64,000 bases of DNA from Ophthalmolycus amberensis (taxonomy: Eukaryota > Chordata > Actinopteri > Perciformes > Zoarcidae). Shown in pieces: positions 50,241 through 61,900 of the stretch. The position numbers and the translations under genes are program-made. The notes beneath the pieces are model-generated. The model saw nothing but the letters and a program-made list of their open reading frames with translations. It made no database searches and was not told the DNA's origin. Each line of letters starts with the position of its first letter. The stretch's first letter is position 1. The DNA lies in NCBI GenBank assembly GCA_024529925.1, contig JAFEUB010001427.1, forward strand, positions 124,501 to 188,500. The letters are read 5' to 3'.

Positions 50241-51586
50241 ACCCATGCCACCATTCAGATGGTACAACTTGAACCATACAAGGAAAATAAGTAAATATAC
50301 AAATAATATACAATTACGTATAATAGTCATAGTTTAAGAAAGAAAATAAAAAAATGTAAAGATGTATTTTTGGGGCATAAAATCATTTGATACATTGTTT
50401 TAAAAATATGTAGACTATAGCCGCTTTACGTTCCCATCAGGTCTGCAGGAACACCAGCTGTAGTTGATTTGCAGTGTGTCAGCTGGCATTTGGAAAGGCA
50501 CAACCTAATATAAAGGGTTGACATGACAGGATCTAACAGGTAACAAATAATCATCAAGTGGCTATAAAGTCTCTCACAAACAGACAACCAGTAGTGGCAA
50601 TCAATTTGCTGGCTGTTGTATTTTCTGTGTCTCAGAAGGACCATAATGGCTGTAACAATAAATAATATTTGCCGACGTTAAATATCTGAGTTTGAGCCTC
50701 TGCTGGAACAAGAGGCTCAGCTCGGCGCTGCGCTCCCTGCACTTTCCTCTCCTCGGTTGTCAACACAATATTCAGGGTGAGAGAATAAATGATTATTTGC
50801 ACTCGACAAAGCTTGCTCTGCTCGTAGGCGTGAAGGCAGCGGGGAGACGAGAAACGCAAGGAACCTAATAATACCGACTAACTCAGCGACGATGATGAAA
50901 CACACTGTAAATATGATTGTTGAAATCGTAACTGAATCTCCTACAGACTGAAATTTTGAGATAAGCGGGATATTAATTAAGCCTCAATAATTCAATAAGC
51001 TCCAAGGAAAAACCAGTGTAGAGATTCTCCCTGCAGAAATGATTAATATTTAATCCTCACGGTGGGAGGAATCACTATTAATAAACCGAAACCTCTAAAG
51101 GTTATGACCCAAACACCTGCACACTTTCTGTAATTCTTATCAGAATTATTTAAAAACACTGAAACACATAAACAATGACCCTGTTGATGGACTTGACATT
51201 TCCACAGTGATAACTTCCACATACAGCGAAAGTAAAGACTTCATTCTTTATAGCCGTTCAATAAAACCTTGAATCTCATAACATCGTATTGATGCATTTG
51301 TGAATACAGATGTTATTGTATCTTTACAGCCACAGCTCTGATTGTTTCATTTCATACACTGGGCCTCTGGCCACAGCAGCTTACAGTTTGCATTGAGCAG
51401 CGAAACAGTTTGTGTATCTCCACCTGAAACATTCGGTAAGAGTTCATACACTTCATATTTCACTATCGTATCCTTTGGGAAAATCAATAGTTTAGAAGGA
51501 ACGGTGCCAACATGTTTAATCAAGATGCAACAAGTGCTATTTTGGACTTTTGCTCTGTCATTTTATAGCACTAGTCTGGTGCATGG
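50241..51586. other. Intronic, no recognised feature
   Basis: AT-rich, non-coding. Confidence 0.55.
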
Positions 51587-52757
51587 ATGGATTACTGAAT
51601 GGGCTGACTGGGCAGAGGCACAAGGGCCCAAAGTGTCAGGGGCCCCATCGGTCTTCCATTACAAGATGTCACTCAAAGAGAGTCTTACAAACCAGGAAGA
51701 AATTTAAAATTACCTCAAAGAAACATAAAACAACTACAAAGACACATAAAACAAATACAAAGAAACATAAAACAACTGCAAAGAAACATAAAACAACTGC
51801 AAAGAAACATAAAACAACTACAAAGAAACATAAAACAACTGCAAAGAAACATAAAACAACTGCAAAGAAACATAAAACAACTACAAAGAGACATAAAACA
51901 AATACAAAGAAACATAAAACAACTACAAAGAAACATAAAACAACTACAAAGAAACATAAAACAACTGCAAAGAGACATAAAACAAATACAAAGAAACATA
52001 AAACAACTGCAAAGAAACATAAAACAACTGCAAAGAGACATAAAACAAATACAAAGAAACATAAAACAACTGCAAAGAAACATAAAACAACTACAAAGAA
52101 ACATAAAACAACTACAAAGAAACATAAAACAACTACAAAGAAACATAAAACAACTACAAAGAAACATAAAACAACTGCAAAGAGACATAAAACAAATACA
52201 AAGAAACATAAAACAACTGCAAAGAAACATAAAACAACTACAAAGAAACATAAAACAACTGCAAAGAGACATAAAACAACTGCAAAGAAACATAAAACAA
52301 CTGCAAAGAAACATAAAACAACTGCAAAGAAACATAAAACAACTGCAAAGAAACATAAAACAAATACAAAGAAACATAAAACAAATACAAATAAACATAA
52401 AACAAATACAAAGAAACATAAAACAACTACAAAGAAACATAAAACAACTACAAAGAAACATAAAACAACTGCAAAGAAACATAAAACAAATACAAAGAAA
52501 CATAAAACAAATACAAAGAAACATAAAACAACTACAAAGAGTTACAGAAAGACAACCAAGAGACCAAACCCACCACAAAGAGACACACAACTACTACAAA
52601 AAGAGGCAAAACAACCACAGACAAAAATAACTACAAAAAGACCAAAACAATTACAAATTGTCACATAACGGCAACAAAAAGAAACATAACAACTATAAAG
52701 TGTCCATCTGTGCCCAGGGGCCCTTTGTCTCATAATAGTTGCAGTGCATATAAATGG
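51587..52757 (+). repeat. Dispersed element containing a 39-unit 21-bp minisatellite
   Basis: The head reads ATGGATTACTGAATGGGCTG, GGGCCCAAAGTGTCAGGGGC and AAGATGTCACTCAAAGAGAG. It leads into about 39 units of 21 bp at 51721-52540 (AAACATAAAACAACTGCAAAG and variants), then degenerate units to about 52700, and a tail CCCAGGGGCCCTTTGTCTC near 52716-52735. The head and unit type match the inverted copy at 54979-55304, so this is one repeat family. The array keeps both strands open (KKHKTT-type and FMFLCSC-type repeats); these are not proteins. Confidence 0.85.
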
Positions 52758-53971
52758 TGGTGAAACCTGATGTGTGTCTCAAACATGCTTCAGAACAGAC
52801 ACAACAGTGATTAGGATTATTTTTTAACAAGAATAATTTACTGTCTTTTCTGGTAAAAGGCGCTTCTGTGTACTTCAATGATTCAACAAAATGAAGCAGA
52901 CTTCTTGACTGTGGTGTGATCAGTTCTTTGCAAGTAAAAAACATCAAAATGCACTCATTGGATGATGGACAGCTACAGTATAATCCGTCTTTTTTACATT
53001 TTTAAGCACAAAAACCTTTTGAAAAGCTGAAACAAAGGCCACACGAACCCATTCTCACCAGTTGTTGTCATTTTTGGTCCTAAAAATTAGCTGGAATCTG
53101 AAATGAATTCTTGAGTTAATGCTATAGTTTTCGATTTGTGTGTTCATTTAAAGATATTGTCACAGTCCTTCCACCTTGCAGCCAGAGTAGAGTGCTACCC
53201 ATTCATTATCACACTCCCAACCCCCAGGAATGCCAAGCATGTTGTCTTCACACCGTCAGGGCAACATTTACCCTCCCTGAGACTCCCCCCTCTGTAAGAT
53301 GTATGATCTAGTGTCAGTCGCAATATTCTCTTCTCACAAAGCGACTAAACGCAGTGTTCTTCACATCTACTGACGTACGCCTTCATCTGAGATTACAAAA
53401 CATGTCATGAAGTCAGAGAAAGGAGTTGCTGTGGGACTGTGCCAGTCATGCTTCTGATGTTCTATTGCAGTGTGACAAAGTTACAGCGAGGCTTTGTCGT
53501 ACAAGCGGAGGGCTTCGTCTTCTCCCCCCCGCCTCCTGAAACATTTAGCTGACCGTGTTAGCATCCGCTCACCGCTGCACTTCTCAGGCAGGCGGCCTCT
53601 CTGAGCCCCTCGCAGGGGTGGAGAATGATGAAGTGATAAAACAGGAGAGTTAAAAAAAAGAGATGCGGCCGAGAGAAGAAAAGCCCACTTCCAGCCTCCT
53701 GAGTGACTCGACTCAATCGGGCGTGAATTCAATAGTTCTGGAAGCCAACTGTCGAGTCGTCCCTGCACATCGAGGAAGACGATTAAAGATGCAATGAGGG
53801 GCGTCTCTGAAGATGAATCGGGAGGCCTTCCCTTCCTGCTGCGACTCTCCCTTTTGAATCTGTCGCTCCTCGCAATGTCTTCCTCCTTTGCACTCGTCCA
53901 GCTTTGAAGATGTGCGACTTATTATTGCAGATGATGGCGTGGGCCGGGCAGGCGGAGGGCAGAGCTGCATG

Positions 53972-54010
53972 TGGCCACTTGTGGAATCTGCCCACTTGTG
54001 GAATCTGCCC
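53972..54010. repeat. Short tandem duplication, 19-20 bp unit
   Basis: CCACTTGTGGAATCTGCC occurs twice in a row (about 53976-54009), followed by a third partial CCCACTTGTG at 54018. Confidence 0.85.
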
Positions 54011-54023
54011 TAGTTTTCCCACT

Positions 54024-54046
54024 TGTGTGTGTGTGTGTGTGTGTGT
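54024..54046. repeat. (GT)n microsatellite
   Basis: About 11 GT units. Confidence 0.95.
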
Positions 54047-54978
54047 TATGCTACAAGATGGGGAGTAGCGGCGCGTCATATTTGGATACCATGGCAATGC
54101 GATAATAGTAATATGGGTGGCTGTATTTCATGTCATCTCGCGTGCTCTGCTTGTCAACGTGCAGAGCGATGTTTCATCATCATCTGCAATATTTTCTACT
54201 CACCACTCACAGATCTGTAGCGTGCCACTGAAGTCAGCTTTCGATGCCGTTTCGCTTCAGGTTTTGTAAAGCTTCTCTAATCAGTATTTATGTTTTTTAT
54301 ATTCATAATTGCTCAAATGAATAGATATAATGTGAGACGTGGCTCTTATATTATAGTGATGAACCCACAGAGAGTTGCCAATTAGCTCGTTTGAGTTTTC
54401 CCACCCACGAATTTCCACCTGCAACAGACAGCTGTGTTGCTTTTTATTTATTTATTTTTTAGCAAAAATGCTGTGATAAATCTCAGTAAATTTTCAAAAC
54501 ATAAGCATGTCTTGTTACTCTGCTGTCACTCGTGGCTCATGGGACGATCCGTCACAGCTTCAAGGACACATAAGCAATTTCCCCACTAAACACAAAGCTT
54601 TAGCCGATGAATCATTCTAACGACTTGTGATGTCTGATAGCCTTTTCTCATCAGTTCTCCCTATGCATTTACTTAAAACTGTCTCCACATAAACGCTCTA
54701 CTGCGTAATAACTCAGCTCCTTCTCGTGTTCTGTCAAAAGATTTCTGATTGGCTGGAGTCCCGGCTGGGTCAGATGGAGGAAATGTGCTACATTAAGTGG
54801 TCAATCTTGAGGCTCCCGGGGTTTGTTCTGATACAGTGTAGTTTGATGGGGATTGTAATGACACAATTGACACATTAGGTCATTTTAATGTCTGCTGCAT
54901 GGGCAGTGTATGAGACACAGACATACAGAAGACCCTAACCACTGTCTCACCTTGGTCATTACACATGTCGCTGTGATA

Positions 54979-55304
54979 TTTTGTCTCTTTGTAGCTGTTA
55001 TGTGTCTATTTGTAGTTGTTTTGTGTCTCTTTGTCGTTGTTTTGTGTCTCTTTGTCGTTGTTTTGTGTCTCTTTGTAGTTATGTGTCTATTTGTAGTTGT
55101 TTTGTGTCTTTGTAGTTGTTTTGTGTCTCTTTGTAGTTGTTATGTGTCTCTTTGTAGTTATTTTGAGTCTCTTTGGGGTCATTTTGTGTCTCTTCCTGTT
55201 TGGTTCGTGTCTCTTTGAGTGACATTTTGTAGGTGAAGGGCAGGGGGGCCCCTGACACTTTGGGCCCCTGGGCCTGTCCCCGGTTGGCCCGTTCAGTAAT
55301 CCAT
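54979..55304 (-). repeat. Second copy of the 21-bp minisatellite element, inverted
   Basis: On the minus strand: ATGGATTACTGAACGGGC, GGGCCCAAAGTGTCAGGGGC, AAAATGTCACTCAAAGAGAC, then about 10 units of the type GAGACACAAAACAACTACAAA (21 bp). The units carry GAGACAC where the other copy carries GAAACAT. This copy probably keeps the ancestral unit. Confidence 0.85.
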
Positions 55305-57092
55305 TCGTGGTCTGCTGCTTTACAATCTGACAGATCATTGAACAAATGAATGGGTCAGCTTTAAACAGCAGCTAGGTCACTGCATGCATGTAAATGCAGT
55401 CAGTGACGAGCTGCTGATGCAGATTTTGGTGACTCATTGACATTTTGTCTGACGTAAACGGCCTCGTTGCAGTGCAAACACATAAACTGTATTCATACTA
55501 TTCTCATCGGTGTACACTGTACAAGGCTCTGGGAAACACTGCAGTACTCCAGAGCCTTGGGTACAACATGCAGTACTCCAATGCCCTGGCTCCACATAAA
55601 GGCTGGAGGAGAGAAAGCGCAGTGGAAGCCAGGGAGAGTGACCCACATTCAGCAGTAGTGGCTTCATCCCCGGCAGCTAGATCGGCCGGGGGAGCCGCTG
55701 TTGATCAACGCTCTGATAAAGGAGGAGAGGGAGTCGGGAGAGTCTTGCTCGCCTCAGAATGCTTTCACTTTGACGATGATAAAGAGAAGCCTCTCCATTA
55801 GGCCGTATTGGACTGCACCACCACTTCTACTTCCTCTCCTGCTCCCCTCCTTCCTTCCCTTCTTTCTGAACCGCGAACACGTCATTTGAGGTCAAACAGC
55901 AGGGGGAGTATTTACCATTGTGATCTTTAATAAGTGTGGGTCCCCTCTGGAAAGCTGTTGGCACAAGTCACAAAAGGCGGGATATGCTGTGTGTGCCAAG
56001 ATTTTAATGAAATGGGCTGTTTTGAGCTCGAGTTAGTTCTTTAATGCTTAAAGAAAGTTGCATGTGTCAGCTTTCTACGCCGGGCGAAATGCAGACATTC
56101 ATGCAGGTTTGTTCCAGTGCTTGGCTACTACTAAAGTAATTCAGCCCTTTCTCTAACCTTCAATAGGCAAGCGGAGTAACTTTGTTGAGGTAATTCTAGT
56201 GTATGCGCATGACAGCCTCTTACTTTAGGTCCATATCTACCGAGGGCGTTTTAGTATGCTCAGCAAGTCGCCGACTGTTGGTTTGGTTTTCACACAAACA
56301 AACCCAAGCGCAACCAATTAAGTTAGACATTCTATCGAACGCAACCCAAACCCACAACGGTCATCTGAGTCAAGTACACAGCTGTAAAGTCATTAGGCAT
56401 TTACACATGCTATATGTGCATATACCTTTTCCATCTCGTTGCTCCAGCCTGGTAATATCCTCATTTGTGAACACAGCCAGTGTTCTGAAAGTGCTGCAGA
56501 AGAATGTCTAATCAGCGCCCGTTTTCCCAATTAACCACTTCATCAAACTTCAGTGAACTACCTCTGACACTGTTAATTGGGCTGGACCTTTGTGATGTGC
56601 TCTGGCTCATTTTTGGGGAAACCATTTCACATACGCTTTTCACAATTTTTTTTAACCGTATGTTTGCGGAGAAAATTGCACATTTCATCCTTATCGTCTA
56701 TTCCCACTGCTAAGTATCAGCGTGCAGCGCTTATTATAGTCTGAATGGCTTTCATTAATCATGTTTTAATTAATATAATGCATCGTGCTGCGGAGTGCTG
56801 TTCCTTGGAGCTTCCTGTTCAGTTCTTTTGCATCGGTTTGGTTCTTCAGCAGAGTTAACGTACAGAAGGCAATGAAAACAGAGATGTAATGCATTTCATT
56901 GTTCTTATGAAAGCTGTAATCTCAGAGCCGCTGTATGTGACACATGCACATCTTCATTTCACATTCATTTCATGTTATGAACTTCTTCTCTGCTACATTC
57001 AACTCACACGCTCAGAAGGTCTCATGCTTTGGGAAGTCAGTTGATCAAATTGTTTGTCTGACAGATGGATAAACAGGCAGACCTGAGGATTT
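55305..57092. other. Intronic, no recognised feature
   Basis: Includes a short near-duplicate CAGTACTCCA pair at about 55543 and 55571. No coding signal. Confidence 0.5.
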
Positions 57093-57100
57093 CTTTTAAG
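57093..57100. repeat. Target-site duplication of the L2 LINE (3' side)
   Basis: CTTTTAAG is repeated exactly at 57953-57960, at the 5' truncation point of the element. The match is only 8 bp, so chance is possible, but both copies sit exactly at the element boundaries. Confidence 0.65.
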
Positions 57101-57952
57101 ATAAGATAAGATAAAATAAGATAATCCTTTATTAGTCCCTCAGTGGGGAAATTGCAGGATTACAGCAGCATTGCTCACAGCAAATAAAAATAAAAGATAA
57201 AAATCAAGTAATATAACTAAACTAAACAGTAAACAGTAAAACAGTAATAAAATAGGACAGTAAAGAAGAGTATTAAATATAAAAAATAAAATATACCAGC
57301 ATATACAGAATATACAGACGGAATAAAAAATATAAGAGAATACTTAAACGTATTGGATATTGCACCAGGTGAATGAATTAAAGTGATTAAGTGATTAAAG
57401 TGATTAAAGTGATTAAAGTGTTCAAGTGTTCAAGTGTTAGTGGTCCACCGAGAGCAGTTTGTTGTGCAGCCTGACAGCAGCGGGGAGAAAGGACTTGCGG
57501 TACCTCTCCCTCAGACACCGGGGGTGAATCAGCCGGTGACTGAAGGAGCTGTGCAGAGCTGCCAGAGTGTCCTGCATGGGGTGGGAGGCGTGGCTCATCA
57601 GGGATGAGAGCTTCGCCATCATCCTCCTGTCTCCCACCACCTCCACAGTATCCAGTGGACATCCCAGCACGCTGCTGGCCTTCCTCACCAGTTTGTCCAG
57701 TCTCCTCCTGTCAGCTGCCGCGATGCTGCTGCTCCAGAAGACCACTCCATAGAAGATGGCTGATGCCACCACGGAGTCGAAGAAGGTCTTCAGGAGTGCT
57801 CCCTGCACCCCAAAAGACCTCAGTCTCCTCAGCAGAAAGAGTCTGCTCTGTCCTTTTTTATAGAGAGCGTGAGCGTGGTCAGTCCAGTCCAGTTTATCGT
57901 TCAAGTGAACACCCAGGTACTTATACGACTTCACGACCTCAATGTCCAGTCC
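57101..57952 (-). mobile_element. 5'-truncated L2-clade LINE, reverse transcriptase C-terminus plus 3' end
   Basis: On the minus strand an open frame of about 170 codons (57955 to 57437) reads KSYKYLGVHLNDKLDW, then QSRLFLLRRLRSF, SVVASAIFYGVVFWSSS, LDKLVRKASSVLG and RKSFLPAAVRLHNKLL. This is the end of the reverse transcriptase of fish L2-type non-LTR elements. The 3' UTR follows, with short tandem GATTAAAGT-type units at 57384-57420 and the characteristic AATTTCCCCACTGAGGGACT then AATAAAGGATTATC, ending in a (TTATC)n tail at about 57101-57130. An identical 8-bp sequence CTTTTAAG flanks it at 57093-57100 and 57953-57960, which is the likely target-site duplication. The catalytic half of the RT and everything 5' of it is missing, so the copy is dead. 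The intact frame suggests a fairly recent insertion. Confidence 0.9.
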
Positions 57953-57960
57953 CTTTTAAG
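57953..57960. repeat. Target-site duplication of the L2 LINE (5' side)
   Basis: Second copy of CTTTTAAG. Coding similarity to the RT begins directly inside it (GLDIEVVKSYKYLG on the minus strand), and an in-frame stop lies just outside, at the TAA within the duplication. Confidence 0.65.
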
Positions 57961-58654
57961 CATATTTGAATATTTCCAAATCCTCCTGCAGACTGCGGTG
58001 GTTCATGCAGTCTGAGACACAAATTGACAAAAGCTCGGAGCTCTTCATTTCCAAGGTAATCAAACGAGCAGTCCTCAGGTATAAAAAGTGTATTTTTCAT
58101 TGGACTGCACAAGCTTACGTGTTATCTTTGTAAACTCATTTCCCCGCGCTCCAAATGAAACTGCAAATCTTTCAATCACCAAATGTGTTTGTTCTCTTTC
58201 CAAACACATTTCTCTGTTTTCTTCTGGACAGCTGCATGTTCAGTCCTCGCCTCCCACAAAATGTGTCGTGCTGCCGCTCAAGTTGTGAAATATTTTGACG
58301 TCTCTCCAGGAATGCAGATGTATTTTTCTCACAAGTCTGTAGTCGAGTCTCTGGTATTTGACTGTGTCGGCAAGACGTGTTTGCGTATTATTTAATAGTC
58401 CTGATGATGCTAACAGAGAACAAATATGGCTCTACTTCTCTGAATTATAATTTGTGACTCAATACTAAAAGCTGCATCCTTCATGGGTTGATAATTGCAC
58501 AATAAAAACAGAGAATTTGAACTTTTTTGAGAGCTGCTTCGTTGGCATTGTACATTCCTGCGACCCGCGGGATATGTTGAATGTCACAAATATGATTCAT
58601 GAATACATTTCATATCAGCCTCGTTTCATGTTTGCAGAAACGCACAACGCTTCG

Positions 58655-58710
58655 TGGTTAACGATGCAAAAACTACTTGGTCACGGTTCGAAAAAAGATC
58701 ATGTGTTGTA
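58655..58710 (+). repeat. GGTTTAGGCAACAAAAC-type repeat fragment
   Basis: GCAAAAACTACTTGGTCACG then GTTCGAAAAAAGATCATG: diverged core plus the AAAGATCATG segment. It lies just upstream of another dispersed repeat at 58758. Confidence 0.45.
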
Positions 58711-58757
58711 TTAAAGGATAACGTAGCGGAACAACGTAGTGGAACAACCAACAATGA

Positions 58758-58950
58758 AGTCAATTTATTTGTATTGCCCAATACCACGAATCACAAATTT
58801 GCCTCAGAGGGCTTTACAATCTTCACAGCGTATAATGTCCTCTATCCTTGGAGGAAACCTCCCCCCCCCCACAAACAACTTCAACAGGAAAATGAAAAGG
58901 ACGAAACCTCAGGGAGACACAAACAGCGGTCACCTGGGTTAGAGTCCTGT
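58758..58950 (+). repeat. Dispersed teleost repeat (TCAATTTATTTGTATTGCCC type)
   Basis: Phrases in order: AGTCAATTTATTTGTATTGC, CCAATACCACGAATCACAAA, TTTGCCTCAGAGGGCTTTAC, AATGTCCTCTATCCTTGG, then a C run, CAACAGGAAAATGAAAAGGA and GAAACCTCAGGGAGACAC. I know this as a high-copy fish repeat with a recurring FIALPN/AQYHKLQICLRGLYN-like coding shadow; family name not recalled. Confidence 0.75.
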
Positions 58951-61900
58951 TTGCTTGGCCCCGCCCCCCAGCCCTTAGTGGACTTTCTTTCTTGATATTC
59001 TCGTTATTATTCGTCGTATCTTTCAATAACGGCTTGATTGCTCAACATGCTACGTCACCTGCTCTGACCGAATATAAAACGATGACATGCGATGTATCTG
59101 TGGTTTGGCTTCTGGCCGAGGCTTCATCAACGCTTCAAGTGTTATTTTACATTTTTTACATTAACATCTTCATCCAATCAGACGGTGAATGTATTCTGAT
59201 CCATCCGTGAGCAACATGTTGTCTTCCAGTGGTTAGATATGTGGAGCGACTCTGCGGACCAGATTAACAGTACTTCTGCATTAACAGTGGATCAAATTAG
59301 CCCACGCGTTCAGGAGAGACTGATTAATTCATCAGGAAGTGTTTGGCTGCAGACGCTGCTGCTAAATGTGCTGTAATCAGTTATTGAGTGTTAGGAAGTG
59401 TTGCCGCTTTGCACCGTTGAAACGGGGGTTGCATAACTTTACTCAGGAAATAAACGAGTGGCAGAGTGCGCTCACTCTCCGCTGCTTTTTTCACCTCGTA
59501 GCAGATTTCGGTTCATGATTGGATGACATGCAGTGTGGGGAATGCAATAATGTGGAAAGTCTGAGGAGGGGAACATGTGTAGGTTGATAGGCAGGTAGTG
59601 AGGCTTCCACCCTTGCCAGGTTATCACATTTCTCAGTCGTCATCAGATTTCTGTCCCCCTCCTCCCCCATTAGATCATTTTCTACCTGCACAAAGCAGCC
59701 GTCCTCCAACACACACAGCCTGATGTGGTTATCTTCAAAACCTTTTATGGGTTTCGGGGACAAGACTAAGATAAGCCATGTGTTCCACTGCAGGCCGCCT
59801 CCATTTACCTGTCCCTCCCTCTTTCATGTTGTCACAGAAATTGGCGAGGTTCTATTCCTATCTGCACCCTCCCTTCTTCTTTCTGCTTCTTTGCGATGCC
59901 TGCCAAGAGATTTGCCAAACCAATCCGTAGTAATGGACACGGCTCTGCCCAGCGTGAAGGATTGTGCTGCCCATCAGGCTGCACTTTCAAAGGAGGCAGT
60001 GGTGCGGAGAAGTTGCATCTTCCCACCACAGCTACACTTTTGATTTGAATGATGCTCTCTCTGTGCCTTAGTGAGTGTCCTTTGCAGCTGTTATTTGCAA
60101 AGCTGCACCTCAAATCCTGTACACAAAAGATCAAGAGATGCACTGCGGTCCTGGGAGCAAGACTCTTCAGGTCGTGTACACTTTCATTAAATTCCTGGGA
60201 CTTGAAGTCCTTGCGGGTTATTAGACAAGGAGAACAGAGTCTCAGCTCCTGCTTTCGGATCCATCCAGAGAGAACAAAAGCAACTTTCATGTTTGAGGCT
60301 GTTAACATGTTAACATGGACTTGCGATTCCACATGTAGTCACAGCCATGTATTGAGTGTAAACACTGGATGGCTGGAAGTCACAACAGAGCTGGGAGGGA
60401 GGAGTGAAGCAGAAGGCAGTATTCATGATGGCGGATGGAGGGCCGAACATAATGAATGCACCTTGGCAGCGTTTCTCTTCTGCCTTCTTTGTGCAGCACA
60501 ATGAGTAATGCTGAAGGAATAATGGGTCAGATAATGCATTGGGAGCACATGGGAAACAAGCCAATCTCAATGGAAGAATTGGGTTGATGCATATTCATAT
60601 AACATGGCAGCCATCCAGGACTGCTAATCTAATGACTGTAAATGCATTGGTTGTTCCACTTCCCTCCGGTGGCACGCTATGCCCCGACACGTTTGTTTTT
60701 CACTCTCATCACGTTTTCATTTGAAAGAGCAAAACCTTCACTGTGGCATCTGCAGCCATGTACTCCAGCGGCAGAGAGCTTCGAACTCAATGCACGGCAC
60801 TCCCCGCCCCCCCGCCCGCCCGCCAATGCAGCACATTGTTCAAGTGTTTTGGCAAACAATCACAAGAGCGGTCGCGTCGCCTGAAATTCAAATTTTCCCA
60901 TCACAGGAAAAAGGAGAACCGCTTGTTTTCTCTTTCATGTCACAGGATTGAAAAAGTCTCCGGTGGAATTTGACGTCAAGTTGTGTTTTTCGGCTCAGGA
61001 AGCTGGAAGTCCAGTTGACATATAGACACTTGGATTTTAAGGAGGATTTGAAATGAAGGCAACCTTTGGCTGGCCAACACACTGCAGGACTCCGCCCGTC
61101 CTTCTGAGATATTTCCCAGGTGGACTAACCCGTCGCTATGAGACCGGCCAGATCACTGCTTCTGTGAATGCCAGCTGTTGGTAAATATCACGCTGCAGGA
61201 GCTGTACTCATGTAATCACACCTTCTATGACCACATGCCTCATGGTCATGTGTTGGCATGCATGTACTGATTGATATACTTACATGTACACAGATCTATA
61301 CAGACGGTGGCGTAGAGAAGGCCCACATTAGTTGGTGGTTTTGTTAATGTTTGCTACTGTTTGCTCATCACGTTAGATGCAGAATTACAATGATTGGTTT
61401 CTGAGGTTGAGGCATTGTGCAACCAGCTGGCCCTGAGTACCGGTCGTAGTTTAAAGAGTGGTGGTGGACGGGCCTTTCACTCAGGACCAGAGTTCATGTA
61501 CTGTTTGTGAAAACCAAAGGTTGAGTTATTTTTACTGGCGAAGTGACGTCACATGTCACGTGATGCTGATGTTAGGGGAGTAGAGTAGAGTGCTGTAGGG
61601 ATGACATATGTTTGTAGTCAAACCTGGAAGTTAGCATCGCCCTGGCTCCCTCGACAAAGATCCAATGGGATATTTCCTTTGGATTGGGAGATCGGAGTGG
61701 AAGCCATTTAAAAAACACATCAACGACGAAGTTACAAGTTACAAGCACATGCGTCAAGATACCAATCAAAAGGCATATAATGACATTATAATGACACCTT
61801 CTACCCAAGTGGCCAAAGATGATGTGTAGGGATGAGATCACGTTGTGTGAAATGATGTTAGAACTTTTCTCCCAGAATATGTCAATGGAAGCTCCTGCCA

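Noticed and set aside
51550..52668. Long open frames on both strands (KKHKTT and FMFLCSC repeats)
   Set aside because: They are translations of the 21-bp array, whose unit is a multiple of 3; no domain, start context or splice support.
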